Source of the DNA: Archilochus colubris
Lineage: Eukaryota > Chordata > Aves > Apodiformes > Trochilidae
DNA: 64,000 nt
NCBI GenBank assembly: GCA_023079485.1
Contig: CM041097.1
Span: 15,657,561 to 15,721,560 of the forward strand
Direction of reading: 5' to 3'
Part shown: piece by piece, positions 1 to 11,900 of the stretch
How the letters are laid out: each line of letters begins with the position of its first letter
Numbering within the stretch: the stretch's first letter is position 1
The notes under the pieces: generated by a model
What the model saw: only the letters and a program-made list of their open reading frames with translations
What the model was told of the DNA's origin: nothing
The model's database searches: none
Program-made: the position numbers and the translations under genes

Positions 1-276
1 GGTGGTGCTGAGGTTTGTAAAACATCTGATACCCATGGTTACAATGCTTTATATTCTCACCCTGGTGCATTGATGTGTCAATCAATATTATTACAGTGAC
101 AAAGGCTTAAAAGGTTGCAGGAGGTGTGTTGTGGGGAGGGTGTACACAGATGTCTTGTTAACTCAGCACAGTAACAGCGACGTTTATACATGGCTAGCAG
201 GGGGCTTTGCTATCAGCAGCTCATGGAGAGCTGCATGGTTTTACTCCTGGCATCCAAATTGCAAGAGAATGGTTCC

Positions 277-345
277 TCTGGTATGACCAGATCAACCAAA
301 GCATCAACATTCCAGAGGTTTATTAGTTGATCTGGTTACACCAGA
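277..345. repeat. Inverted repeat with 20-nt arms
   Basis: The left arm at 277-296 (TCTGGTATGACCAGATCAAC) and the right arm at 326-345 are reverse complements at 18 of 20 positions, with a 29-nt spacer between them. One of the two mismatches would be a G-U pair in RNA. Each arm is also partly palindromic by itself: CTGGT/ACCAG at 278-290, and GATCTGGT-TAC-ACCAGATC at 329-347. No transposon family is recognised. It could be a degraded foldback element or chance. Confidence 0.8.
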
Positions 346-926
346 TCTGCAAGGACAATTTCATGGCATCTTGCCACCTCGAGCTGGTCTCTCTCTTGGA
401 TCCCAGCCCTGCACCTCAGAGCTGGTTTTGTTGGAACAACCTGTGAAATGGATGACGTGATCCAGAAGTGCCTGGCAGCAATGGGTAACACAAACATCAC
501 CTCTCACTCCTCTGATGGGTGAAGCTGATTCAGCTTAGCAGGAGGCAGCACATGACAGTGAGGATTAAAGGAAGAGATGATCAAGTCAGGCTTCAGGACA
601 GGGTCACTAGTAGTGCTGACATGAAAATTTAAGCTCTAGAGAGTTTGCCTTGCAATGACACATAAGCCTTTTCTTCTCTTAAAATTTGAGATCAGTGCTT
701 GAACTCTGGTCCTCCACGAACATAAAGTCTTTGATCAAGACCAGATCATGCTTCATTTATGTGAAAGTTCACTCAAGTAGCTGCTGTCATTTCATTTTTC
801 ACAGGCAATGAGTTAAATTGCTTTCTCAGGCTGGAACTAGCACAGGCAGTCAGCAAAAGATGGTGCAAATACTTAGATCCAATTAACCAGATCCGTGTTC
901 TGTCACAACATTGCCACTTCTGATCC

Positions 927-943
927 TTTTTTTTTTTTTTTTT
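927..943 (+). repeat. Poly-T run (17 nt)
   Basis: Uninterrupted run of 17 T. No retroposed sequence ending in this tract is recognised on the complementary strand. Confidence 0.95.
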
Positions 944-3534
944 CCTTCCCAAAGGAGCTGTTTTAAATAAACATAGATATACCCAAGTTTTATCTCCTTT
1001 TTTGAAGGGTAAACACTCAGAAAAGCATGACAGTGATTTACTGTCAAGGCAGAAGGCAGAAAGAAAGCAGACTGCTAGCACTAGAATATTGCCTGCCATT
1101 TGGATGGGCAAAATACACAATAAGAGAGAGGGTTTGGATGTAAACCTGTGGTACTCAAACCTAGAGATCACAATTGCTTAAAACTTGTTTTTGTGGGCAA
1201 AGCCATGGACTAACTGCCAAGAACAGGAAGAAAGAAAGCAGACCAGGAGTCTGAACACCACGTGTCTGCTGGGTTTACACATCTCAGCATGACATTACTC
1301 TCCCTTAATCATGCTCAAGATCCAAAATCCCAAAGTTTCTCCAAAACCAGGGAAAAGTTTGGCCCAGCCTGCAAGCTGGCAGGTCTGAGGATTTGCTCTT
1401 CATATCTGAGCTTGGGCTCAGCTCTGTGCCAAGCCTCCAGCAGCAAGAGCAGAGCTGGAGACACAGCTATTCCCGACAGTCAGCAGCACTAATAGTGTTT
1501 ATGCTGTGAAGAGCTCTATTAACTGGCATAATAACTATAATTATATGGTGTAACTTCTTTTCCTTGCTTTCACCTCTAGGCTGAGATGGGAGCATGAAGT
1601 TCTTGCAGCCCCAGAGGAATGTGTTTGATGAAATCATGCAAGTGGAGCAAAGCAGCTGGAATCCTGTTACAGCTAAAATGGGAGTCACCTGCCCCTGCTT
1701 GGAGAATAATAGAAAAAGAGAAACATCAGAAGAGGTGGAGTTTAATTTCTCTTTCAGATAGGGATGCTTAAATCAAGGCTGTTTCATCACTCTGGACAAG
1801 CCTCCTCTAGAAAGGAGAAGAGGCTTCAGGTGCACCTGAAAAACAGTAAAAGCTTTATTTTACCACAAACCCTTGCCTCAGTAAATAGGATCCACTAACA
1901 CACTTAATAAAGTAACAGGGTCCAAATCATTTCCAGAAGAAAGCTGATAGGTGTTGACTTTCACAGCAAATGAAAGTAACTCATGCCCCACAAAACAACC
2001 CACACTTTTCTGTGGTCTCAGAAGGAAGGTAAGGAAAAAAAAACAAATTGTGCAAGTGCAGGGTGCCCCCTCAGCTGCCAAGATGCACATTTAGCTAATA
2101 GCTCACTGTGAAGACTTCATACTCCAGATGAAGGGCACCATCAGCAAGGGTGGTCTCTGCCTGGCAGCATTTTCAAGGCCAGTTTAGCTGCAAGTTGCAC
2201 AAGTCATGGCTGTGCTCAAAGGTCCAGCTCACATATAACAATTAAAGGAGGATTGCAGAATGACCAGAGCAGCCAGACTTTGGAAGGATCTGGCAAGCAA
2301 GCACTGCCTTACAGGTCAGAGCCAGTTTTTTCCAACTTCTGTACTTGATCTTCATCCATACTGGAAATGGGGCAAGATACCTTCTGACTTTTATTGGCAT
2401 GCAGTTACAGCCTCTATGATTATCATGGGCTGTCACTACCAAACTGCCTCTTGTTGCTTTATCTGGCTAGAAGATATTTAGATTTGCCTGCTGCTTCATC
2501 ATACTTTGATCCCTTGTTTAGAGAATAAAACTTTGCTCTTGAGTGCCTGGTTCTTGGCTGGGGACTGAACTGCAGCCTGATATTTCTGTTTGGCCCTTGA
2601 AGCCAACTATTAACCACACCTCTTGTCCTGCTGGTACCACCCAGGAGTGCATCAACAGTGTAATACAAATGGCACAGTCTCATTATCCTAAGACCAAAAT
2701 ATGTGGCAAGGCCCAGCTGTGGCTTAGAGGCTCTGAGAAGAATCTCTCAAAATATCTTAAACATCTGCCATGTGTAAAACCTTATGATTGTTCTTCAAAT
2801 TCCTCTGTGGATACATCAGCCTCTCCTCTGCTTCTCTCCCTGTCTCTCTGCTAATGGGTGCACTTCTCCCCAGCAGTGTGTGACACAAGGATTGCCTTCC
2901 TCCACAGTTACTCTATTTATTCAGTACCTGAGGTCATCATCCTCCATTTCCAGACATCCTAAATCACTTCCCTAGTGCACAGTTGGGATGAAACGAAGGA
3001 TTATGACTTCATAAAATAAAGAGGAGCAGATGAAGACTTAATAGACACAGATCCTTTTTAATGCCAATGCCATCACTAATTAGAAACAGGAGGGGAGCAA
3101 GTAGATGGAATTGTCTCAAACATCTCTCAGAGTTTTGCCATGACATATGAATGAGTCTCCAGTATCACAGCATCCTGCAGTAGCTGGACAACTTTGTCCA
3201 CAGATGCAGTGGTGGGTGTTTGGGATTTGGATCAGCTCTGTGTGTTTAGGGTGACACCCATTTTTCCCATGCTTTCTTCATCTTTCTGCAAGATGTGAGC
3301 AACCATGGGAATTTGCAAGGATGCACAATAAGGGTTTCTGTTCTGTCCCAGGAGGATTCAATCCTTTTGCCTTTGAGAGGAGGCTTCCATCTCCTTGGCA
3401 GTAAGACACACTGTAATGTAAGAGCTCCCACACAAGTAATGAGGTTGAATCCATTACCAACTTATGATCCAGAGGCAGCACTGTGTGAAGCACCAAAAGA
3501 TGCCTCACATGCCCTGCCACCCAACTATAAAGAG

Positions 3535-3600
3535 AAAACAAACCAAACTAACAAAAAAACAGCCCAACCCCCACACACACCCACAAAACCCCCTCCCTAC
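3535..3600 (+). repeat. A/C-rich low-complexity patch
   Basis: The + strand is almost only A and C here: AAACAAACCAAACTAAC, then AAAAAAAC, then a short CA run and C-runs. It is one of several A/C-rich patches in the window, others lying near 13100, 40965, 45585, 53430 and 60330. It is simple sequence, not coding. Confidence 0.7.
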
Positions 3601-5633
3601 TATGATACATTCTTTCTCTTGAAGAAAATTACCCAGAGCTTTCAGCCTCACCAGGGGTGTGCTCCAGAGAGGAGCTAATTTCAGCCAGGACTTCTTTTTG
3701 CTCTTTAACTTCCATATTTTTTCCAAGAAAACTAGATTACTCCCCTTCCATTCCAACTGTCTGAAGCCTCTGTTCTGGTTACTTTGGGCTCCAGCATCAC
3801 TTACTCTGTTTTGCAAGATACATAACCAGGCCCATTGAAGATAAAGCCGTATCAACCACCTACTTCTATCTCCTCACTAGGGCAAGTGCAGATGCTCCTA
3901 GGGCACCATGAGTGGGTTCTTGTTGAGGACATCTCAGAGAACAGCAAGAAACCACACATAAGAACATAGAGGTAGAGAGAAAAAAAAAAAATAAATTTCA
4001 CCGTGGCCTCCTATTTACCTCTCTCTCTTGAAGAGGTGTTTGCAGTCCCTGATTCCAGCTGGCAGCAATGCAGCAGATAAGGTTTGCTGAGAGGAGGAAG
4101 GGGAGCCCAGCTCCTTCCTTTCCTCTCCATTGGTGCCCCCTAATGATAAACAAGACCTTGGTTGTACAACTCTTCCCCTTTGAGGCAGGGCTGTCCCCAG
4201 CAGTGACATAGTCTGCTCTTTCCAGCATTTATGGGGTTTTTTTTTTTGGGTATCTGCTTGCTGGGGCTCCTGGAGCTCCTCCCAGCTCTTCCAGATGGGC
4301 TACACCTGTGGGGAGAAAATCAGCTGCAAGTTGTCTACTGCCAATCTCACCTTCCACACACCACTTGCTGCCCAAGCTTTTATCCTTTGAGGGAGCCTTG
4401 AGGGTGAAACATCAGGCAATGGATGCTGGCTTTTTCCCAGGATGAACTTGGTGGCTGTTTTTCCAGGAATACCAGGGCTGGGCTTCAGAGCACTCCTTGC
4501 TCTTGGCTGTAGGACTTGTCCTTGTTTCAGTCAGAAGAGACCTGAAGAAACCCTGAGGTGTCTTGGATGCTTGCAAGTGTGTGGTGGGACCTCATGGCAC
4601 TTGGAATTCCTGTGGTGGTCTCAAGCTCCAGCACGAGGGGTAAGTGAATGGGAATTGCTTCTCCTGTGAGATGGTATTTTATCAAGTGCTGTTTTGCTTC
4701 GTTTGCCTCCAGTTGTGACAAATAATGCTCAGTGACCCTGAGCAAGTGCCTTGTTTGAGCTGTTGCCTCTGTGTGAAGTTTCCTTGGGACTTGAGATACC
4801 TTCTCTGGTGCCTGATTTTTGGAAGTGTTCAGAAGGGGGAGCTGGTTCCAACATCCAGAGTGATTTCAGATGCTTTCTGTGAGGACTGATGGTTTCCCTT
4901 GGCTCCTTGGCTGATGGTTTTGAGTCTGGAGCAGTAGGTCTCCTTAATGGCTTCCTTTACCAGCTGGGTGGAAGGCAAATGGACAGAAAGCAGCATAGAC
5001 AGAAGGTCTGTAAGTACCACTGTGCATATAGGTAATAAAAAGCTTAGGCTGGCTTGTCTCTGAGATACCCTGGTTGCATAGATTTCAACAGCTTCCTTCC
5101 ATATGGCAGCCTGCAGGTGATTGGAATCCTCTAATAGATCATCCCTGATTTAATAAAAGTGAACTTGCTGTATTAATGTAAGGGAACACGTTGGAAAAAG
5201 TCATTAATCACAATGAGTCTTCATGGCTGCTGAGTCCACACCTGCAAAGCAGGAGCCTTGGGAAATAGTATTTTGAGCAATCTGCAGGGCTTTGACAGAG
5301 TGAGTGTAAGTTTTTCCCATTACATCATTACTGGGGCCAACACAAAGGCTATCTGGGTTGCTCAAGGAAGTGTATTGTGGAAAACAATCCTACTTTGATG
5401 ACTGATCCAGGCATTTATTTAGGCAAAGCAGAAGCAGTTGGATTGGCTTGTTTGATGGGCACTGTTCATAGGAGGCAGCTCAGTGCAAGCTTTTGTTATA
5501 CCTGCTCTTGGTTGCATATGTTCTTGAGATTTTAGGGTTTTTTAGTGAACAAAACTGTCTATCCCTTCACATGGCAATCATGCCAGTGTCACAATCTTAC
5601 TGAGCACTCAGATTTTCCAGATAAAGTGGTTGG

Positions 5634-5660
5634 TTTTTTTTTTTTTATTTATTTATTTTT
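5634..5660 (+). repeat. Poly-T merging into a TTTA-type repeat
   Basis: Thirteen T followed by ATTTATTTATTTTT. Shorter TTTA-type repeats occur at 7665-7683 and 11170-11185. Confidence 0.85.
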
Positions 5661-6804
5661 GCTTCTGAAATCTGGCTCAGAAGAATTTGTCTGAGCTTTA
5701 AGAAAGTCACTGGATGTAAAACTGAACAGCTTAAAAAGTTCATGTACACAGCAAGGGAAAAAAAGGATGGGATGCAATTTGTGTAGGCATGGGGTAAAAA
5801 TAAAACAGCTAGTTGGCTTCTACTCATGTGCATTGCTTTTGTGCCAGAAAAATGTCAGTAGCTCTCTGTATCATTTTGCACTGAGGATGCAGAAGTTACC
5901 AGTTCCCTGAAAAGGAAGGAAATCTGTTGCACAAATCAGACTGATCTCTGAGGCTGTAGTTGAGGCACCTTGCAAAGCATTTACTTTTGTAACATGAATT
6001 CTCTCTTAACATTTCTCATATGTTAGTGCCTGTTATTAAATACTTGATAAATGGCTTGAGTGAAAGATTTGCAGAAATGACCAATTCACTTCCTTTGTTA
6101 TCAGGCTTTCAAACTTTGTGTGCTCTTCATCCTACATATTAATTACATGAAGACAAACTGACCTAAAAAAACTAGGAGGACTTTCAACAATGTCATATCT
6201 GAAAAAAAAAAAAGGTAAAACTTGGTGGACAAACTTGGTGACAAACAGGGGCTGTGTTCTTCTCAGGTCTATGGAATGTGATAAAACAGTGTCACCACAG
6301 AATTTTTCTGCATCACAGCAGTTTTATCCTGGTTTTGATCTCTTCTAAGGGTTAATATTTGTCACATCTAAAGCTGTGGGAGAGGAAGGGGTTTTCAGCT
6401 GTGTCTTGATGGTGAGAAAGGGTAGGGTTAGCTCTGATCACCGATCAGAATTGCAAGGACCTATCAATGAGGGGGGAAATCTCCACCCTCTACTACTGCA
6501 AAGCCACTGGCAATTAAAATTTCCTCCCAAGCCAATGTTTAAAAGATTCAGCAAGATGTGGCCTTGGATATTTCTTGCATAAAAAGTATTAAACTGGATG
6601 TCCAACCCTACACTCCCATGTGTGCCTGGGGCAGCTCTGATGGGAGCTGGCTCTGTTACTTCTCTTCCTGCAACAGCTCGAACGAGCAGTGGGCACTGAA
6701 ATCCTTTAGGTAAAAGTTTCTAAAAAACTAGAAGGCAGACCCCCAGCACACCTTCCCAGGGCAGAGCTTCCCATGACAGCTGACGAGCTCTTTTGCACAC
6801 ATTT

Positions 6805-7350
6805 TGCCCCTGTACTCAGCCCTGGTGAGGCCACAGCTTGAGTCCTGTGTCGAGTTCTGGGCCCCTCAGTTCAGGAAGGAGATTGAGGTGCTGGAGTGGG
6901 TCCAAAGGAGGCAACTGGGCTGGTGAAGGGACTCGAGCACAGATCCTATTAGGAGAGGCTGAGGGAGCTGGGGGTGTTCAGCCTGGAGAAGAGGAGGCTC
7001 AGGGGAGACCTCATCACTCTCTACAACTCCCTGAAAGGAGGTTGGAGCCAGGGGGGGGTTGGGCTCTTTTCCCAGGCAACTCTCAGCAAGACAAGAGGGC
7101 AGGGTCTCAAGTTGTGCCAGGGAGGTTTAGGTTGGAGATTAGAAAGAATTTCTTTATGGAGAGGGTGATCAGCCATTGGAATGGGCTGCCCAGGGAAGTA
7201 GTGGATTCTCTGTGTCTGGAGATATTTCAAAAGAGCCTGGATGTGGCACTCAGTGCCATGGGCTGGGAACCACAGTGGCAGTGGATCAAGGGTTGGACTT
7301 GATGATCTCAGAGGTCCCTTCCAACCCAGCCAATTCTATGATTCTATGAT
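6805..7350 (+). mobile_element. CR1 LINE, 5'-truncated copy 1
   Basis: CR1 is the main non-LTR retrotransposon of birds. This copy starts abruptly in the C-terminal part of ORF2 and runs to the 3' tail, which ends GAGGTCCCTTCCAACC and then AATTCTATGATTCTATGAT. Its 3' 540 bp is nearly identical to the copy at 48321-49713 (shared G-run, shared ACTCTCAGCAAGACAAGAGG segment), so both belong to one subfamily. It is about 0.55 kb against roughly 4.5 kb for a full element, consistent with the incomplete reverse transcription typical of LINEs. I see no target-site duplication. It is non-autonomous and dead. Confidence 0.95.
6807..7302 (+). pseudogene. CR1 ORF2 C-terminal fragment, broken
   Basis: This remnant encodes the region downstream of the CR1 reverse transcriptase catalytic core. 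Recognisable pieces are [41 protein letters not shown] and WNGLPREVV, which fall in three successive frames. By comparison with the second copy, one base is lost near 6909 (GGAGGGCAAC reduced to GGAGGCAAC), a Glu codon has become TAG at 6950-6952, and one G is lost near 7122. No catalytic residues lie in this part and no functional protein is possible. Confidence 0.9.
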
Positions 7351-8374
7351 TTTTTCCAAAAATTGGTGTCCAGACAGCTGGATCTTGCCTCTTGTAGAAT
7401 AATAATGGAGCATACAGATTTGCACCACTGTGGATTTGATCCAAACTTGCTGTCTAGGTTTTTAGGATGCTGAAGGAACCCGCAGGGGGATTTCCCCCCT
7501 CATGGCATCCCTCAACAGAACAGTCTTTCCTATTTGCTGCCCTTACCTGCTGGATGATTTGTCTGGTCCAGAGTCTCTGCTTTAGGCTGGGAACGGCCCA
7601 TCACCATCTCTTCCTAGTTCTTAAAATTAATTTTTTTCCCCTACAAATGATACAGGCTGTGTGCATTTATTTATTTATTTTTAGAGAGAAAGGTTTTTAT
7701 TTAACTAGTTTTAGAGAGAACTCAAAAGTCTGCTTCAGCATGAAGCTGGAGGAAGGCAGAGCTGCCTGTGTATCTCTTGCACCCTGCAGCTCCTGATTCC
7801 TGCTTCCCAGCTCAGCCATCTGAGAGTGTGACAATAGTATTTGGATACTATCCTGTTTCCTCTCCCTGCCCCCCCCCCCCCCTTAAACCTGAGTGTTGTC
7901 TTCCAGGTGTTACAGACATTTTTTTTTAAAGTCAAAACACTTGCCAAATTCTATTAAACTTGTGGTTTGCAGACAAATTGTGAGCTGGCTGGAGAGGAAG
8001 CTGGCAGGAGAACAGCTCTGTAGATATTCAGGGCTCCAGGACATCTGGGTTTCCAGAGGCTTTGTGGAAGTAAGGAGCAGAGCAGAGGAGAGACTATCTG
8101 TGCTTTACCTCTAGTAAAGAAGGAATAAATGCCCAGCAGCATCGTGTCTGCAAAGACGGACTCCACAGGAGTAGGGATGTGCTTTGGTTAGGTAGGGTGG
8201 GTGCCTGTTGGAGGCTGGAAAATTGTAGAACTTGGATTTCCTTTGTCCAGCTCATGGTTCAGAAGCAGAGTCTGGCACCTCTCTGGGTGTCCTGTCCCAC
8301 CAGCCAGCAGCTGCAAGTCTGGAATTGGGTTTTGCTCATTTTCTGGGATACTTCTATGGTTTCCTCCCTCCTTC
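7351..8374. other. Unique non-coding DNA between CR1 copies
   Basis: No gene recognised. Contains a TTTA-type repeat at 7665-7683 and a 14-C run at 7869-7882. The open frames present are short and resemble nothing known. Confidence 0.6.
7869..7882 (+). repeat. Poly-C run (14 nt)
   Basis: Fourteen consecutive C, a G-run on the minus strand. The exact length may be uncertain because such runs are error-prone in sequencing. Confidence 0.9.
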
Positions 8375-8415
8375 TCTTAGAGGTCTTCTCCAGCCATGCC
8401 AATTCTGTGATTCTC
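8375..8415 (+). mobile_element. Short CR1 3'-end stub
   Basis: The segment TTAGAGGTCTTCTCCAGCC followed by ATGCCAATTCTGTGATTCT matches the CR1 terminus (AGAGGTC, then CTTCCAACC, then the ATTCTRTG octamer) with several mismatches. Only the last 40 or so bases are recognisable; the upstream part is too diverged to place. It is much older than copy 1, and an independent resemblance cannot be excluded. Its 3' end lies 10 bp before the palindrome at 8426-8456. Confidence 0.5.
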
Positions 8416-8425
8416 CCTCATCCTG

Positions 8426-8456
8426 GAGAATCAGGTAGGAGTCCTACCTGATTCTC
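8426..8456. repeat. Perfect 31-nt palindrome
   Basis: The 15-nt arm GAGAATCAGGTAGGA is followed by a single G and then the exact reverse complement TCCTACCTGATTCTC. All 15 pairs match with a one-base centre, so the strand could extrude as a cruciform, or the RNA fold into a hairpin with almost no loop. It is not part of the CR1 consensus known to me. A fold-back template switch during replication would create such a structure in one step. Confidence 0.95.
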
Positions 8457-8960
8457 TGCAGGGCTTGGTCACCTCTTTCCAAATGATTTCTGGGTGTTTG
8501 GGGTCTCCTTTCATGCAGGGCATTTCATCAAGCGGAGAGGTATTTGTGGACATTTGTAATTCATTTATTTTCAAATGGAGTGGGAAATAGTTTTCCAAGG
8601 CTGGGAATGTTTTTGAGACCTCTGAAAAATGTAACTCTTAGACTGAGAAGTGACCATGTTAAAACACTTTGGTTTTTCTTGGGATCCTTCTTCTACTTGT
8701 GACTTTGGGAGTGGATGAACTTTTAACAGCAACACAAAAGAAAAGCCTTAAATTTTAGCATTTCTGTGGCCTGAGATGGGACACTTGATCTGGATCTTAA
8801 AAAATGGATCAAAATGGCCTCAAAACTAAACATTTCCTGAAAAAAAAAAAAAAGGTTGTTTTGACAATTTTTTTTCTGTGGGAAAATATTATATGGTGAG
8901 GGAACTCTATCATTTGATACTATTGGAGGGGTCTTTTACAGCTTGAAAAGAAATATTGCC

Positions 8961-8977
8961 TTTTTTTTTTTTTTTTT
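8961..8977 (+). repeat. Poly-T run (17 nt)
   Basis: Seventeen T. No associated retropseudogene recognised on either side. Confidence 0.95.
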
Positions 8978-11900
8978 CATTCATTCTCTAAGCCAAAGTA
9001 GAATCTGAGAGCAAAGTCAGACACAAAACCAGGAAGAAACAAAGTTTATAAGCTTGGAAACAGCTTACAGACTCTTGCAGTGCATCTTGTCCTGTTTTAG
9101 TGATCTTTCCAACCTGGCTGCCTGCACTGCAAGCACATCCACAGATAACCTCTCCCTGGTGCTCTTTCTCCCCAGCATCCTGGAAGTTCAGTGCCAGTGG
9201 GATTCCCAGCCCCCTTTGCTGAAATTACTTGCTGTTCTCTGCCTGAAGGCAATACAAGCATCTCCCAAAATATCCACATGCCCTTGCTGTGGCCTCCTGC
9301 CATACCCTTTTGCATTTTGCTTGCTGCACTCTTTCTGCCAGGCATCACTTTCATTTACTGCACCCATAAGAGCTTCACACTGGTGTCTCTGAAAGCCCTG
9401 GAATAAGCTATGCCATGGCAGAAGAGAAGCATTTGCTTGCTATTGTGAACGTGAGGACAAGGAGGATTGGGGACTGGTGCCAAATGACCTTTTTAAAATC
9501 CTACAGTTGCAGTAGAAGGAATCTTCTGCATCCCTTTTAGGAAGCATCTTTGGTCCAGGCTCCACTGGGGCGTTTTGAAGGGGCAGAGCTGGGGACCTAG
9601 AGACCCCTAGGGAGGTCTGTGGCCCTTTGGTACCCAGAAATGAGCCCGTGTTTTCCATCCCTCCCAGCAGTGGGACCTGGGGATGTGCCATCCCCAGAGC
9701 TGGTGGGCACGAGTTGTCCTGGGTAGCCTGGCAGCATTTGAGCTTTCACAATCAGCCACTTCAAATGAAGCAAGAGCCATGCCAGAGCCATTTGCCCACC
9801 ACACCAAGAAGGAGGTGCAGGTCTCCATGGGGTGATACTTTCGCCTCCTGGAAGTGTCTCTCTTCTCCTGCAGCCTTTTTCCTGACTGTGTTTCTGTTTT
9901 TCCTCTTGACTCTTTCTCCATCCTCCACCTCCCCCTCACCTCCATCTGGTTTCTATCTGGACTAAACAGATGTTTTTCCACTTCTTAAAATGTCCTGTGC
10001 TCTCACCTCACCAATGTCTAACAGTGATTGCTCATTCTTCTTTCCCCAGGTGTAAACCTTGAAAAACTGGAGGGGCTGGGGGAGAACCAGCTTCTCATAA
10101 TTCCTTTCTGTGCATTTAGTGCTGGATGGGACCCATGAGAAGAACCTCTCCAGTTATTCACCTTGCAGCTTAGAACCCTGTTACTCCTTCCAGATCCCCT
10201 TTCCATTGCCAGTGTATACAGAGGATCAGACCTGTGATTTATACCAGGGCAGTGTGTATAATATTCTCTCTTTCATGCTACAAATGTTTAACAAATCCAA
10301 AAAGGTATCAAAGGAACTCGTGGAGGAGATTTGCTAAGAAGGGCTCGTGGATAAACCTTTTAGACTTGGCTGGAAAGCAGACATATACAGTTTACTGCTT
10401 CCCCCTGCTGAGGAGTGACAATAGGTTAATTGTGGATTTTTTTCCTTAAAATAAAAGTTCCTCTCTTGGCAATTCAATCAAGTGGTATCTGTCATGCAGA
10501 GGTCTCGTGAAGGATTTATTCCCATTTTAAGTAATGTTTCAGAGGTGCATGCTCCATATGGAATACATTAGATAGACAGAGGCAAGGTTTGCTGGCATGT
10601 TCGTGGGGCTGGGGAAGGTATGTGTCCTGTGGGCACTGGGGCTCAGCTGAGGGGATCTTCTGCAGTTCAGTGAGGATCTGGTTTCTCCTCACCCTCTTCT
10701 CTCCTTTTCCCCTTACATGGCTCTGAAGGTCTTTGAGGGAGGGGTTTTTGCAGCTTCTCCATGGAGGCTCAACAGAGCATCCTGGCAGAGGGGTCTGTGC
10801 CCATTGCCAGGTGCCTGGCAGGACAAAATCCCTCTTTTCTTGTCCCACTGGAGCAGGAAACCATGGGTTCTCCTGGTGAGCATGGGGCAGAGATCCTGGT
10901 CCAGATCCCAACCTGGGTCTCTGGGGCAGCATTGGCATTGCAGCCCCCAGACCCTGCTGGGGTTGCAGAAATCCTCAGATCCATTTTGTGTCCCAGAGCT
11001 GGTGGTTCTTTCTGGCTGTTGACCAACTCCTGGACTGGGGAGACTGAGGCTGGAGCTGAGGTGAACAAATGCTTCTTCCCCAGAAAAAACAACAACTCCC
11101 TTCTGTGATGAGAACTGAACGACCGGGTGAAATAATGTCATTTGGAAGCTGCTCTCTGCTTGGCTTTTGTATTTATTTATTTTTCAGTTGGCTGGGCTGT
11201 AAAAAAAGCAACCAGAGAGAGGGGATAAGCGAACAAAACACTTTCAGGGCAAGTGTCTGTTGGGTTTGGACCTGGGTGTCACAGTCCCTGGCTTCTGGGA
11301 GCTGCTGGCTGTTGGAGAAATGGGTGCTGGCCCCTGGCTTCTGGGGCAGCCCCTCCTGCTTGGCTTTTGGTTTTGGAAACTGTCCTCCTTAGAGACCGTA
11401 TCTGCAAGCTCTGGCATTTTCCATGCTGCCTGCCAAGGGGGCTGTGCAGCCTGGATCAGCCACCCAGCCTGAGTGTTTCCTCACCCTGGGCCATGGCTCT
11501 GGCTGGAGCAGAGCCAGCTCTCCCCAGGGGATTTGGCTTCTGTCACCCCCTGAGGAACAGGGCACCCATGTTAGTGCTCTGCAGATGCTCTGATTGCAAA
11601 GGGTGCTTTGCTCTGCTGCAGCTGATCTGGGAGATGTCCCTGAGGTGTGCTCAGGCTCTGGAGAGGAGGTGCAGGGAGAGGGAATTGCTTTTGCTGTCAA
11701 TTTGCCCCACTTGGTGTCCTCTGACACCACAATGCACCCACCCCAAGCAGGAAGGAGGGATGAGCACGGTGCTGCTCCTTTGGAGGGGTTTGGGGACCTG
11801 AAACAGTGAAGTGCACGGAGTTAAGAACAACCAAAGAAAAAGCAACAATCTGAAAAACTTGGGGACATGTTCATCTGGAGCTACCTGTTAATTCAGGCTG

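Larger units (their letters stand above)
1..6804. other. Unique non-coding DNA, no gene recognised
   Basis: No open frame in this stretch resembles a known protein; the longest are 103-132 codons and look like chance frames. Visible local structure is limited to an inverted repeat at 277-345, a 17-T run at 927-943, an A/C-rich low-complexity patch at about 3535-3600, a T-run merging into a TTTA-type repeat at 5634-5660 and a 7-bp hairpin at 6433-6449. CpG is scarce and TG/CA common, as in methylated vertebrate intergenic or intronic DNA. Isolated exons of a split gene cannot be excluded by eye. Confidence 0.6.

Noticed and set aside
6433..6449. TCTGATC-ACC-GATCAGA hairpin
   Set aside because: A 7-bp stem is common by chance in 64 kb.
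9101..9122. TGATCTTTCCAACCTGGC resembling a CR1 3' end
   Set aside because: No octamer follows and no CR1 sequence precedes it.
11253..11801. 182-codon plus-strand open frame
   Set aside because: GC-richer stretch with long frames on both strands at once; Trp/Leu/Cys-rich translation without domain or consistent codon pattern.
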